This document shows, one piece after another, positions 36,101 to 48,508 of a DNA stretch of 64,000 nt. The translations under genes and the position numbers were made by a program. Position 1 is the stretch's first letter, and each line of letters begins with the position of its first letter. This stretch comes from Climacteris rufus (taxonomy: Eukaryota; Chordata; Aves; Passeriformes; Climacteridae). Below the pieces are notes generated by a model, which was not told the DNA's origin, searched no databases, and worked only from the letters and a program-made list of their open reading frames with translations. The stretch is from assembly GCA_013398175.1 (NCBI GenBank), contig VZRZ01007772.1, positions 124,001 through 188,000 on the forward strand, read 5' to 3'.

Positions 36101-39100
36101 GAGAGAAAATTGTCTTCCTTTTTTATATAAAAGGAAGAGTAAGAGTTGGTTCTTACCTACATAAAGAGAACTTTGAGTAAAAAAATCTTAGATTCCATTA
36201 GTGCTGGAGCATTTTAAAGGATTATTAATTCATATTCATGTGCACACATTGAACAAACATTTATTCAAAAACTATCCTTACACAATCTTTCACTGCATTC
36301 TTCAATCAAAGCACAACAACCGTGTTAGATGGGAAGAAAGAATGAATTCCAGAAGGTGGAATCTTCTCTGATAATGCCACTTCCCAGCCTCTGTTCAAAT
36401 CCAGAAAAAGAACTATATGGCTAATTTTGATAACATTCTTATTTTCATTTTCTTAAGAAAGTGCAGGATGAATGGATCACAGGGGCCACATTTTGACCAA
36501 CAGACTACTCAGTCAACTCAACTGACCACTAGATTGGCCCATGTGCCACTGAAGAAAGCTGTATAATTTCCATCCCTGAAAGTCTTTGTTTAGAGAGCAA
36601 ACAAGCACTGTGAGGAATAATATACTCAAAATTTAGGACTGAACAATAACCTATGTCTTTGTTTCTCAGCCTTTACTAGTTGAAGAATAATCCAAAATTT
36701 AAGCAAATAAAGATTTATCTTACTTGGTTTCGTCATAATTGTTTTCTTGTATAACTAAACAAGTGTGTCAAAATGGGATTACTCATACTTTCATTGTTTA
36801 TGCTGTCATTTTTATTCATTTGTTGGCTTATATTTAGCTGTGTACTTCACTAACATGGGATTTTAAACTATTCAGAAAATGTGCCATCTAAGATATGATG
36901 AAATAGTGGTGAAAAACTGTTGAGAAGCACTCAACTAGGAAACTTCCACAGGTCCTTTAATCTATTTGCTTTACAACTCTTTGAGATGTAGTCATTTCCA
37001 AATAGTTGTCTCTTGGCACCCAACTGCCACCATTCACTTCTGAGTAGTAAGAGTGAGGATGAGAAACCTTCCCCTGCATTCCCCAGGTCTGTTTACACTC
37101 TTAAACTACCAGGGCAAACAGAAATGTTTGCTGCTGCTGTCTGCAGCCTGTTCATCCAAATTTCATTATTTCAATGACCTTTCTTCCAGTAGCTGTGTAT
37201 AATGTTTGTAACAGCAAATTTTGAGGCAAGGGATTTCTCTATAAATTCTCATTTGCTTCTACCGCTTTTTTGGTTTTTTTTCTGATGAAAGCTTCTGATT
37301 GATAAATTAAGTGTAATTTCTTTAAAAAATAGCTTAGATACATGATGGCTTGCAACTAATATTTTATGAGGTATTTGTGCACTTGGAGTCAGTATGAATG
37401 TCAACATGGGAAATATATTTAATCTTTCTGCACAGCTGTTTTTATCAACCTTTTTCTCAACCATTAACAGACAGCTGATAAAGCTCTCAGGGGAACCTGT
37501 CATGACACACACTGAAATTGCTTTGCCCAATCTGTCTCTTCTCTTGACTAGTGGAAGGTTAATGCTTTAAATTGGTCAGAGAGTTTGAGAAGATGGACTA
37601 ATTCAGGTGCAGTTACACAAGGAATAAGAGGTCTGACCTTGTCCCATCATCTTGTATGAAATTAGAAGGCAACTCATTTTACTGGAAATAAGACCCTTCT
37701 TCTAATGCTGAGATGGATTTTGTGATTTGCTAATTTATATCAGCTGCTCCAGATGGAAACATCGACTCATAACAAGTTGGGTTGCAAGTAGAGTGAGGGT
37801 AAAACACTTGCCACCCATGTGCAAGCTCCAAAGGAATGCTGTAATTTGGTACATGCTATTCCTTTAAAAAGACTGGATTGAAAATCTTCTCTTAGTAAAA
37901 TTGATAAGGGCATTTCCATTGTTTTCAGTACAATCAGAATTTTATGCTGAAGAGGGAGGAATGTAATTTCAGAGTGACTTCCTTGACAGTAGAGACTACA
38001 TGCCTGTGATTTACCTAGGAAATTATTTTTCTAGTGTCTGGGATTTTCTGTTTTCCATTTCAGTCAAAATTGCTCTGTTGTCAATATTTATTCATGACAT
38101 ATTTCACTATAGGATAGCCTTTGTTTACTGTGTTTACCTGACAGAAGTGACTCAGTGGGACAATTGTGCTCTTCAGTAAATGGTATTTTTAGAGTAAAAT
38201 GTTTGAATTTTACTTTGGCTGAAAGACTTCGTGAGTGTTGCTGATCGTTATTCATTCCGGCCATTTTAGAACTTAAAAGGTGCTGAAGAGTGCTTCAGTC
38301 CTGGAAATACATATGCTTTTGAGGGACAAAAAGAATAGTATTGTAAATGACCTTTTTTATCAGAGTTTTGTGACCTAGAAAATGATGTCGTAAGATTGAC
38401 AAGTGTTTTCCTGTGAATTTATGACCATGTTCATAGATGGCATCCTAAAGTGTCCCAGTGTAAATAAACCCTCAGAAGCCTGACAAGATTTCATTGGAGG
38501 TACTCTGAATTTCATAGAATCACAGAATGGTTTCACTTGGAAAAGACCTTTAACATCACTAAGTCCAACCATTGAAGACGTGGGCAGGAGTCAGGCAGAT
38601 GTGGTGATGGAGAGGCACGGAGCGAGTGAAGGCATGCAGGCAGGGAAGCAGAGGGATAAATGTTCCCATGTCAGTGACCAGAGCTGCTCCTGTCTTGCAG
38701 AGTGGGAGCAGGTGGTTCTCAAAGGAGAACAGAACTGGCCTGAGAATCATGCCCCTAGATTTTCCTTCCAGATTTTCATCTGCAATGTTGACATTCAGAT
38801 AGAAAAATATTCTCATCAGAGCAAGTTCACTGCGAAGCGTCCTCTGATACCTCCAGTTCAAACTTTCATGTTATTTTATAATTCAGTATGATAGTTATAC
38901 AAAGGGTCTTTAATATAAACTGTAGAAAGTAAAACCTTTTCTTTGCAGCCAAGACGTAACACGTGCCATGCTCTTGTAAAATGCCTCCTTTGCCTTCTAG
39001 TGTCCCTTCAGCTTTTGGTAGAGAGGATCACAGCTTAATCTAAGAATGGAAGCAAGGCTTGGTTTTCATGCTTTTCTCAGAAAATGCATGTGGTAAACAC

Positions 39101-40360
39101 TCCTTGCGTTACCTGTATGTCTACTTCTATGCTACTTACATGTGACCATCACTGCACAAAATACCTGAGGTAATTGTGAAGCTCAATTACCTTTCATAGT
39201 TAAAAGCTGGAATTTACAACAGTGGGCAGAAAGAGTTTTTATATATGGCAGTTCTATCATCATTACGCAATGAGTCAGTGGTGACAAAATCCACTTTACA
39301 CTGATGTTCATTTTCTCACAGTGGCCATGATAAGACTGACTGGGTATTGGGACTTAAAGAACCTCTTACCCTTGGGTGAGATTTGGTTGTATTTCCAGCT
39401 GCCTGAGATTCATGTCTTGTGATTAGACAGCTCCTTGAAAATGCATCACATAAATTATGCACAAATACTCTGTCTTCGGCAAAAAACCCGCAGATACAAA
39501 TGCTGCTTTCCTTTTCCCCAAAAGTGCTTGTTCCTACCCACACAATCTTCTCCTATCTCACACAGTACATTTATTTTATTTCCATTAATGAGCACTCTAT
39601 GCACTCATTTTATCAAGGGAATAAAATAACCCAGTACTGTTAAATGAAACTGTGATACAGTAAAAATAAATGCAGATGTTTCCTATATGTAGTCTTCCCA
39701 GGTGGTTAATTGACAGTTTATACAAATGTTATTTTCTTGCACTGTTAATAATTTTTTTGTGATTTGTGTCATAATACATTTATTTACAGAATCTATCATC
39801 GCATTGACAGCAGGGAGTACAGTGTGCTTTTTGTAAAGTCAGTCTGAAGATTGTTATTTAAAGCAGAGCCAAAGGCTTACAAAGAAGATATCCCATGAGG
39901 TGATAAAGGAAATTGCATTGAGACAACAGAGCAGGGGGTTAGCTTCCTATGCTTTGGTATGGAGAGATATGAGAAGCAAAACAGAACAGTAATAAATCCC
40001 AGGGTAATGGCATCACGTTATTTCATGAAATGCCATGGAAAAACAAATGGAAGGAGAATAAGTAATGTCTTACACATGCACTGTAAGCATCTATAGGCAG
40101 ATTGAGTGACCCATGTGCTAAAGATGGGCTTTAAACAGAAAAATGGGGGAAGAGACGAGTGAGATGCCCTGCTACCTCCAGTTGTGACACCACTAACTCC
40201 ACTAGAAACCCTGTCTTGAAAGGATCTTCTGAGAGTATGAAATGCAACTCTTCATTCTCCTACTCAAAAACCGTAGCAGCTCAAAAGCTCAAGAGCAATG
40301 TTCTGTGTACAGGAAGCCCTTGAAATGACTCTTGCCAGGAAACACCTGAAATAGAATTAT
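33122..40360. other. Intergenic, no gene seen
   Basis: AT-rich DNA without a recognisable exon. It contains one CR1 tip (38511-38573) and a TAAT-rich stretch near 35.86-36.12 kb listed under findings. Otherwise nothing I can name. Confidence 0.55.
38511..38573 (-). mobile_element. CR1 LINE 3' tip
   Basis: TTCATAGAATCACAGAATGG, then CTTGGAAAAGACCTTTAACA and TAAGTCCAACC: the antisense CR1 3' terminus, about 60 bases. Confidence 0.88.
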
Positions 40361-40670
40361 TGCTATAAGAAATGATGCAGAGTCCCCAGGCAGGTGCAAA
40401 AGGGAGTTCTTTATTAGCAAAACCAGGCCTTTTTAAGGAGTTCGGCCATTATCAGCTGCATACCTTTGAAACACAACAAACATAGTTCAACCAACTGCTG
40501 TCATCCATGATGTAAGCATGGGAAGAGCATGTGAAGAGCAAGGCACTGTTACGTAACCTGTTTTTCTGCTCCTATTTCTGCTGCATCATTCCCATAGTCC
40601 TTCACTGCTTAGCTGAAGTGAGTCCATGATGGTAAGGCCTTATTTCACTAGGCCATGCATATCTGCTACA
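40361..40670 (-). mobile_element. LTR of an endogenous retrovirus, probable
   Basis: Read on the minus strand, this block has a TATA-like TTAAAAA (about 40436-40430) and then AATAAA (40415-40410). About 50 bases follow that end in a CA-type terminus near 40361. The compact TATA-to-AATAAA spacing resembles short alpha/beta-retroviral LTRs. The edges are estimates: I chose TG at 40361 and CA at 40670, and the bases outside do not form a target-site duplication. No viral gene is adjacent. Confidence 0.45.
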
Positions 40671-43600
40671 TGGAATCATGAGGAAAATGGAGGCTTCCCT
40701 TTTTTTCACTGTTTTAAAGCCAGTAGAGCACCTGGCATCTGCTTTCTGTACCAGACAGGGAAGTGGGTATCATCTCTTACAAGATAAGCTGCTGTTGAGA
40801 AGCAGCAACAGCCAGAAGGTACTTTGAGCATCTTGGGGTAGGCTGGGAATGTGCAGTATGTGACACCTGTAGCCGGGCCCTGTGGCATTTACACCCAGCT
40901 ACCTTTGCCAAAAAGCTCTCATGAGCACTGCTTGAAAATGGCTTGTTCAGTGGAACACATGTAGCGCCAAGAAAAAGTATTCAGGGATGGAGCAGGGTTT
41001 CCTGCACTCCAAAAGGCAATGCAACTAAGGTAGAACAGCACAGTATCCTAATCCCCAGTGTACACATTCCCATTGCAGAGACATGGAGAAAAGTCCCTGC
41101 CTTTGACACCAGCAGTGGATGATAGCATTCTGCTGATGTCTTGATCTGTCCCAGCTCTGCAGTGTTAAATTTCAAATTTTGCACATAATCCACAGTTAGC
41201 GAGCATTTCCCAGATATTTGCTGCACTGAATATCCCAAATACAGTTACTGCAGGGTAATTTTCTTTTCTGACTGACAAATTGTATACTGTTTCTCTATCA
41301 TGAAAACTTGACTGAGTCTGGAAACAGCATTTGAGCGTATTTGGTGTATTGTATCAATCATAACGGGGAGAAAGCCAAGAGAAGACATTCTCCATAGAAA
41401 CACAAGGTTACAGTGGGAACACCAAGTCTTCTCTTAATGATAAATGGCACCAACACTGTGATTGCTCTGCTCTTGTAGTCTCTGGAGGTGTCTCCATGCA
41501 ATAAATTTTTTACTAACATGCCCTTTACTTTCCTTTTTTAATCTGCTCAACATTTTGGCTGCCAGATTTTACAAAAATGAAACACACTGTATCATTTCTT
41601 TCCAAAAGTAGTTTTCCTACTATCTCTAAGCCTGGAATTTTATATTTGCATGTGAGCACAACAGTATCAAATCATTCAAAACTACTGATATTTCTAGAAC
41701 TATACCAGATCAAGGTCTGTTCTCAGTTATTGGTAAGAATTCAGCAGTAATTTAGTTACACAAATTTATAGTTTTTGCTTTTTAGAGTTATTCATAAAGG
41801 AATTTGACACACAGAGGAATGATAAGAAGGGGAACTCATTGCTACAGGATGCTGAGGGCACCAGCAGTTTATATGAGCTCTTGGAGGAATTAGCGAAATT
41901 CACGCACAGAAAATTAATCTGGGCTGTCACACCTAAAGACACCACTCCTGATGCAGGAAATCTGTGACCTGGAGATTGCTGGGAGATGATGAAAGTACCC
42001 AGGGGAAGCAATGCAATGTGCCTGCTCTGCTCTCAAGTCAGTTCTGTGTGCATCTGCTAAAAGCCCTTGCAGGAAGCAGGTCTCTGTGGACACGTCCTCT
42101 GACTGGGTATGGCTGCTCTTGTGAACTGCTTCAGGCAAATGGTGAGATCTGCAAAGAGAATGCCCAGAACTGTAACTTGTGGTATAAGAACACAACAATA
42201 CTCCTTCTGTTTGGCAGAAATGGGTGAGGGCAGTCCCTCACATCATGTCAGAGCCCCAAGGGTATTCACTACCCCTCCTGGGTGTTTGCCAGGGCTCCGA
42301 GCCAGTCTAGTGCCCTATGACACAGCTGGTGGTGTTAGGGAGAGAGCTGGTAGGACTCAGTGAGGTCCCTTCTCTCCTGCCATTCACCCAGGATCTGGTT
42401 GTAAGCTCAGGCTCTGGCTCCTTGGGTTCCAGCCAGTCTACATTACAGCTACATCATGGCCATGGCCATGCTTGGCTGTGGACCCTTCTGATGCACACAC
42501 TGCCCCTGACCCATGAACTTCCCAGCCTGACTGTGGACCTGCCTCATCACCCATGCACGTGCTGTGCTTGGCTGCCCCCTTCCAGCCTGTCCTGCTCCCT
42601 CCATGAGGGCAGTGGGATGAGCTCTGGCTGGTGGGGCCATGCCCTCCCAGATTGCAGATCCCCCATGGCTCACAGCCTCTTACCTTGAGAGGTCATTCCT
42701 GTGCTGTGTCACACCAGTGTCTGTAGCCAACTCTGGGGTGCCATGACCAGGTCGTTGACCCAATCTGTGATTCGTTGTAGGTGATGAAAGTCTGGTGTTT
42801 TGTTCACCTCTGGTTTTTATGCAGCTTTAGTTGGGGGGGCACAGGCACACTCTCCAGCTGTCACACACCTGACTCCCTGCCTTCTTGCCTTTTGTCATGT
42901 GAATCTTGCACACATGGTCCCACACATTGGGAGAAAAAATAATAGGTCTGCCAATAATATGCTTGATCGTGCAGCACCATGGATCTTATAATTCAGTTAC
43001 ATCTTCACAAAGATTCTCTTACAAGAATTTATAAGGTTGAAGGTTACCATGCTAAACACGAAGGTTAAGATTAGGACATGGCTGCTCAATAAACTTCAGC
43101 AATAATTGTAAAGTGACTCAGACATGTTTAGCCTTCTAGAAGAAGTTTGCCAGGGGGTCCTTTTGACTTCAAACAAAGATAATAAAATGGTTTGGGATGA
43201 AACATGGCTCATGGCTCACTTGTGCTCATAAGCTAGAATAATGAAGATCACTCCAGCTATAAACAGGTTGTGTATCAACATAGGCAGTGTTCAGAGATGA
43301 AAGAAGTTAATAACACAGCAAACTCTGCAACTGGAATCTGTTCATCTAATTTGCCTCATGAGACAGAAAATCGGTTGCAGGTTTTCTCTTCCTGCCTTCC
43401 TTCCTTGAGAATTCATTGGAAAAGGAAGCTAGTGTCAAACAGCCCTGACAAATTATCATTTCTGTGCGCAAAACACATAAGTCAAGTTTCATCACCCTTT
43501 CCTGTCAACACATTACAGTGCTGTTGGGGAATGATCATTTCTATGTTACCTTCTGCCTCTGCTAGAATTGAACCATGTTCATGCTCAGGATGACAAAGTA

Positions 43601-46300
43601 TATATAGCAAATCATTTAGACAAATTGCTTCCCTTGGTAAAGCACCAACTTTTACTAACAGAACTTTTAAACATTTAATATTGCACCTGGTCTGTGATTT
43701 GGTTCACTGTAATTTTTGTTTTAATAAAAAATCCATTAATTCATCTCTTCAATATGTCACATTTCTGTTTCACACTCTTTTTAACTGTGATGCTCTTTTA
43801 CTCAGAGGTTTGGAGCACTTTTTCTGTCTTTTTATAGTTCCACCTTCTTGGGCCTAGTCTCAGAACCTCACTCTGTTTTTCTCTAGCTGATTAATTGATG
43901 TTTCATCCCTTTCCTTTTTCTGAAGAGTAAGTTGCAGATTTTCATTGTAAGTCATCACGTTGATTCATTTATATTTTTATTAACTCTGTTTCTATTTCTT
44001 TTTTGTGTCTATATCCTCCCCTTGTGTTTTAGGTCAAAGGCATTATAAATGAATTAATAATTATTTCCCTGCCTGCCAGGATAACTTCTTGTCTGGTTTC
44101 TAATTCCTTAGAGTTGATGATGGACCTTTGCCCCGAAGCATACAGTTTGATATCCCAGCCTGCAGCCTTACTAATGAATGTTCCCATTATACACTTACTT
44201 GTTCAATCTTCTTTTGAATCTGAGTAACATTTGAGCTCTGAGATGACCTGCAGGAAAAAAAATTCCACATTTTAATCACTTCCTATTTTATTCAAAAGAA
44301 AATCTATTCAAAAAACAGACTTCCTGTTTCATATGTGCTGTACCTTGTTCTTCCATACTGTCTTTCATTTCCCTGTGTGTCTGTCTCCTGCTAACTCTAA
44401 ACAGTTTGCATCTTTTCAGTCCTTCGTCATATAAAAGCTGTTGTAGGACTATTCATGATCATTGTCTGTCTCATGCCTTTGCATTCCTGCAGCTGTTTTT
44501 TGTGAGATGATGATACATCTGGCTAAGGGTGCTCTCAGTTAGACTCATCCTTAGCTTGTAAAACAGAAAATACTACTGCCTTCTCTTATTCTCTAGGCAC
44601 ACTTTTTTGATCATCCCTGCATAATGTAAGCAATAGCTTTTGCTTGATGTCTTTAAAGTGACTGTATATCCTCTGCACTAGAGATCCAGGCTATCCAAAA
44701 CCGACAGATAATTCAATCCTAAAATAATTTTTTGGAGTGTGTACAAGGCAGAAAGAAGAGATTGACATGTAGCTCCTAGGAAGACTGTCCTTTGATATAT
44801 AAGCAGATAAAGTCTAAACCAGACATGATTTTTTCAGAATCCATTTTCTGAATGTCTTTTTACTTTCAAATACCATTCTTCAAGGCAGAAGTTTGCCAAT
44901 TTACAACATGAAATTCAGAGCCTATTGGGCAAGCTTTTATTCTAAACTATCATGCTGATTCTTCCTTTTAGTTGTATGTAGGTTTCCAACACATTCTTCT
45001 TTTAATCTGATCAATAGATAAACGAACTGCCATGAGAGACAGGGATTTTCAAAAATGGAATCTCATAAAGTAGGGTATGAGTTTTTTTCAGTAGATGCTA
45101 AGTAGCTGAATTATTAATTGCACCTGGAGTTTCAGGTGCTCAGCACTGGGTCCTTATTCTCCACCAGCTTTCAAATTACATATACGCTTTCAATTAGATG
45201 ATCCTTTACACCTTGTCTTTGGCAGGATTCACATTCTCCACTGTAGAGTAAGTCACATTTCATGCATTCACACTATCTCCTCTCCTTGCTTGCTTAACTC
45301 ACACACCTCAAATCTGAGATTTTCACAAAGACTAGAGGAAAACAATGTAGAATTACCTAGCAGTACTCTCCTGAAATCATATGCTAGGCTGGGTCTCTTT
45401 AAGTAAGAGGAAAGGGACATATGGGGAGCTCTTATAAAGCCAGTATTGCAATCCCTTTCTTTTCTTCTGTTGAGTCCAGTAGTCATATTAGGGGAAATGT
45501 TCCTACAGGAACATTTGAAAAGGCCTCGGAAAATGAAAATACTTACAGACCATGAGAGGATGGGAAAAAAGGTTATTTTTATTTTTATTTCTCAGCTATT
45601 GAATTATCTTGAGAATGGTAGCTACATTTTGAAAGAGAAAAAAAGTTTTGCATAGGTATAAAGCCATAAGAAAATAAAGCAGAGTATACTATACAACAAG
45701 TTTGAGGTGTAAAGTTAAATTGCTAGAAGGGGCTACTTTCACTTTAGTGAAGAGACTCCTTTATTTCAAGGAGAAAGTTGTATGCCAAATCTGGCAGAAT
45801 GCATGTTGAATTTCCATGTTTTCTTTCCCCAGTCTTATGAGGGGAATATTTTGAAAAGGTAATGCTAAGTGTTTAAAGGTGAATTGCTGAAATCAGACTC
45901 AGTTTGAGAAAGACTCCCCTCTTCCTACAGTCATTTATGTGGCTCCTAGTAAAAATGAGTCTTGTATCCCTAAGTACATCTAAGTAGATCTAGTCCTTGG
46001 TGTCCAGTATGCCATTTCTGTAAAGCTTGTACTTTAATAAGAGAGGGTTTTCTCAATAATCTGATCTTGCATGTCTCTGATTATGACTTATTTAAGTGCA
46101 CTTGTTTAGGATCTGGGCTGTACTGTTATAAATGTTGGTTTTTTACAGGTTTGCCACAGTTTACCAGTTTAAGAGTTTATTACGAATATGTTTGGGAGTG
46201 GATGTAGTGATTTGTTAAATTGTAAGTTAAAAGTTAATTAAGTTAAGCGGCTTGAAATGTACAGGTGTAATGTTTTGTTGTAACCACAAGATCAGGCTAC
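40671..46300. other. Intergenic, no gene seen
   Basis: No recognisable exon. The part from about 42.2 to 42.8 kb is richer in G+C than its surroundings and carries a 124-codon open frame that looks random. The remainder is AT-rich. Confidence 0.5.
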
Positions 46301-46535
46301 CTGAAAAGGGGGTTAGCTAAGGAAATTTCCAGAAGGACCAAGAAGTTCCAATGATGTCATGTATTGCCACGTGGGGGGTGTTGCTGCTGCTGGGTTCTGG
46401 CCCGAGGTCGCGTGGTTGCGTTCGCTTCCCCCGCACGTGCTGGGGGAGGGAGAAGCTGCCGTGCAGCGATGTCCCCAGAAGCGCGGGGTTCCAGCTACGG
46501 CTGCCGGCCCCTCTGATACGTGGGTCGTCCCAGCC

Positions 46536-47016
46536 CGGTGTTCTCAGGCGGCCGGCGAAGAAAGACTTCGAGAAGGACCTCTGTGTGGATTGGCCAGGTT
46601 TTATTTGCTGGAAGAAGCGGGGGGAGAAGCAGCGGGAAGCGGCAGTGGGAAGCGGCTGCTCGCGGCTGAGTTCCAGGTGCGGGGGGAAGGGTCCACAGGT
46701 TCGGGATTGGCAGCGCGGGGGTGCAGCAAAGGAGAGCGAATCCAGGGACAAGAGGCGCAGGGACAGGGTACAGCGGGATTTTAAAGGGAAAAAAGCGTGT
46801 AGAAGCAGCCAACGGGGGTACAGAGATTACAACAGAACCAATAAAAACCCAAAGAGATGCGAACTTTCCAGACCAGCTCCAAATACAGAACATTAGGTAA
46901 TAATCAAACTAACCAATAATAGCAAACATGCAAACAGTAACTGAGAGGGATCATGGGGTGAACCTGAAGTGTCACCCTAACCAGAGTAGGAGTTCTTAGG
47001 GGTGGTGTGCTGAGCC
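46536..47016 (-). mobile_element. LTR-like block, minus orientation, GC-rich downstream half
   Basis: On the minus strand it shows an AT-rich upstream part with two ATTGG (inverted CCAAT) boxes. A TTTAAAA TATA-like element lies at 46785-46779, then a GC- and CpG-rich transcribed part, then AATAAA at 46605-46600. That is the order of U3, R and U5. I could not find a matching target-site duplication, so both edges are uncertain. GC- and CpG-rich sequence continues left to about 46370 and may belong to it or to internal leader. The long open frames across it (46317-46896) are not retroviral proteins I recognise. Confidence 0.55.
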
Positions 47017-47070
47017 CCATTCCACCAACACCGAGGTTTGGCTGCTGTGGGCTCAGCTCTGCACACCACC
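47001..47070. repeat. Imperfect inverted repeat
   Basis: GGTGGTGTGCTGAGCCC (47001-47017) is the reverse complement of 47049-47070, apart from a five-base insertion in the right arm. The loop is about 31 bases. It sits where the minus-oriented and plus-oriented LTR-like blocks meet, so the arms may be the similar starts of two related LTRs. Confidence 0.8.
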
Positions 47071-47425
47071 ACAGTCATGCTAACCAGCAATTGGTAAAGG
47101 AGCTCAACCAAGGGAGTTGGTGTCCAAGGCTCCCTTGACATAGATACCCCTAGCGAGCCAACGGGACGGATTCAGAGCCACCAATCCAGAGCTCGGGGGG
47201 GAGTCTTTAAAAACCTCCTGCACCCCTGCATCTGGTCCTCCTTTGGTTACGTCACCCTCCTGAGGCGCCCGTGGCTGCGGGAGCACCCGCGCCCCTTGCA
47301 GCATTTCTCTGCCTTGCCGCTGGAAGGGCGAGTTTCTCTCGACCTCCCGTTTTCAGTTGTTGTTGTTTTGGTGCTTTTTGCCAATAAACCAGTTGCTTTT
47401 TAAAAGTGACTCGGCACTTATTTCA
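47045..47425 (+). mobile_element. LTR-like block, plus orientation
   Basis: Contains CCAAT (47181-47185), TATA-like TTTAAAAA (47206-47213) and a GC-rich stretch. AATAAA follows at 47393-47398, with a short tail ending ...TTATTTCA at 47425. This is U3-R-U5 architecture of about 380 bases. The left border is estimated from the inverted repeat shared with the neighbouring block. No target-site duplication found. Confidence 0.55.
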
Positions 47426-47938
47426 GTATTGTAAGTGTTCTCCACCTTAGACAAACCTCCAGTGAAAGTGGTTTTGCCTAGGGCTCTTCTGAGTAAGATA
47501 TGGAAAGCGTTCAGATGAGTCCTCTTCAGAGCTGGAAGAGTTGTGTGTCTGAAAAAAGGAAAACTAACAAGAAAAGGCCCCCGTCTTCCACCCTTCAGGC
47601 ATTTTCTGCTGGCTAGGGCCTTAGCAGGTGAGAGGAACCAATTTAATTTCTGTTTATGACCCAACATTCTATGAATCCATTTCTGACATGGGGTAGAAAT
47701 TTGTCATGTACAGCGAGGACAGTGGAGAGTAAGCCTGCCCCTGGGGACACTTCACCTGGCAGCCAGTCAGGGAAGAGAACTGGGCTGCAAGTGACTCCCC
47801 GCTTGCAGGCGGGCCAGACCCTGGATGCCCAGGAAAAAATGCCCAGGAAATTGGGCTATAAAAACAGTGAACTGCACCTCAAGGGTATTACCGCTTATTA
47901 CGGCTTATTACGGCTTATCTGCTGTTTATGTAAGGAGA

Positions 47939-48304
47939 CGGAGAAGAGAGGAGAGTCGGAGTCAAAGTTGTGTTCAGAGCAAAGGGCGGAAGGGGGGGAA
48001 CCCACCTTCGTTTAATTCTTATATACACTTTTTGAAATCACAGTTCATTGGAGAAAATTAACACTTCCGTCTCTAACTACAGTGGTTAAAAGAAATGTCC
48101 ATCAAAGGATCTATGTCCATGGGAAAGGAATGTAAAAACAAGATAATTTTTACAATAACATAGCTATGTTTACAGAATCTCGTCCTTGAAACTGTCTAAC
48201 AAGAGCTGGCTATTTTTAACAGTAAAAATGGGCAACACAAGGGCACCAGCCATTTTTCAGTTCCTTGGTGAGGAAGGAGTGCTTGGGGGCTTCAGCTCCC
48301 TACA
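47939..48304 (-). mobile_element. LTR related to the one at 49605-49910, nested
   Basis: The ends mirror each other: TGTAAGGAG on the left and CTCCCTACA on the right. The core at 48083-48177 is clearly similar to 49755-49848 of the complete solo LTR (shared blocks around AATGTAAA and GCTATGTTTACAGA). On the minus strand TATATAAG is followed at once by an ATTAAA variant signal, again as in the other copy. Flanks TGTTTA and GAACTA do not match, so the target-site duplication is lost or the border is wrong. Confidence 0.65.
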
Positions 48305-48386
48305 GAACTAACCTCTGCCCTGCCTGCTCCTCCCGCCTTCCCTGTGTGTCTTCACTGAGCAGCCACCGCCACCTGTCCTGCGCCTG

Positions 48387-48508
48387 ACGGAGCAGCCAGC
48401 AGCAATCAGGCAGCCGCCTGCTGCACGGAGCAGCCAGCACTGACTCGCAGCCGCCCGCTCCTTGCCCAGCGCCACCGGAGCAACCAGCAGCAACCCACAG
48501 CCACAGCC
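48387..48508 (+). repeat. Degenerate GC-rich tandem repeat
   Basis: Three copies of a unit starting ACGGAGCAGCCAGCA begin at 48387, 48425 and 48474. They end in variants of GGCAGCC, CGCAGCC and CACAGCC. It falls between the TATA box and poly(A) signal of the surrounding LTR-like element. Confidence 0.75.

Noticed and set aside
42317..42688. 124-codon open frame in GC-elevated DNA
   Set aside because: Composition-driven, no known domain, and an overlapping open frame lies on the other strand.
46317..46896. Overlapping open frames of 132-181 codons on both strands
   Set aside because: They follow high GC content in an LTR-like block, occur in several frames at once and show no recognisable domain.
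47646..47660. ACATTCTATGAATC resembling a sense CR1 3' terminus
   Set aside because: Only about 13 bases match and the upstream sequence does not resemble CR1.
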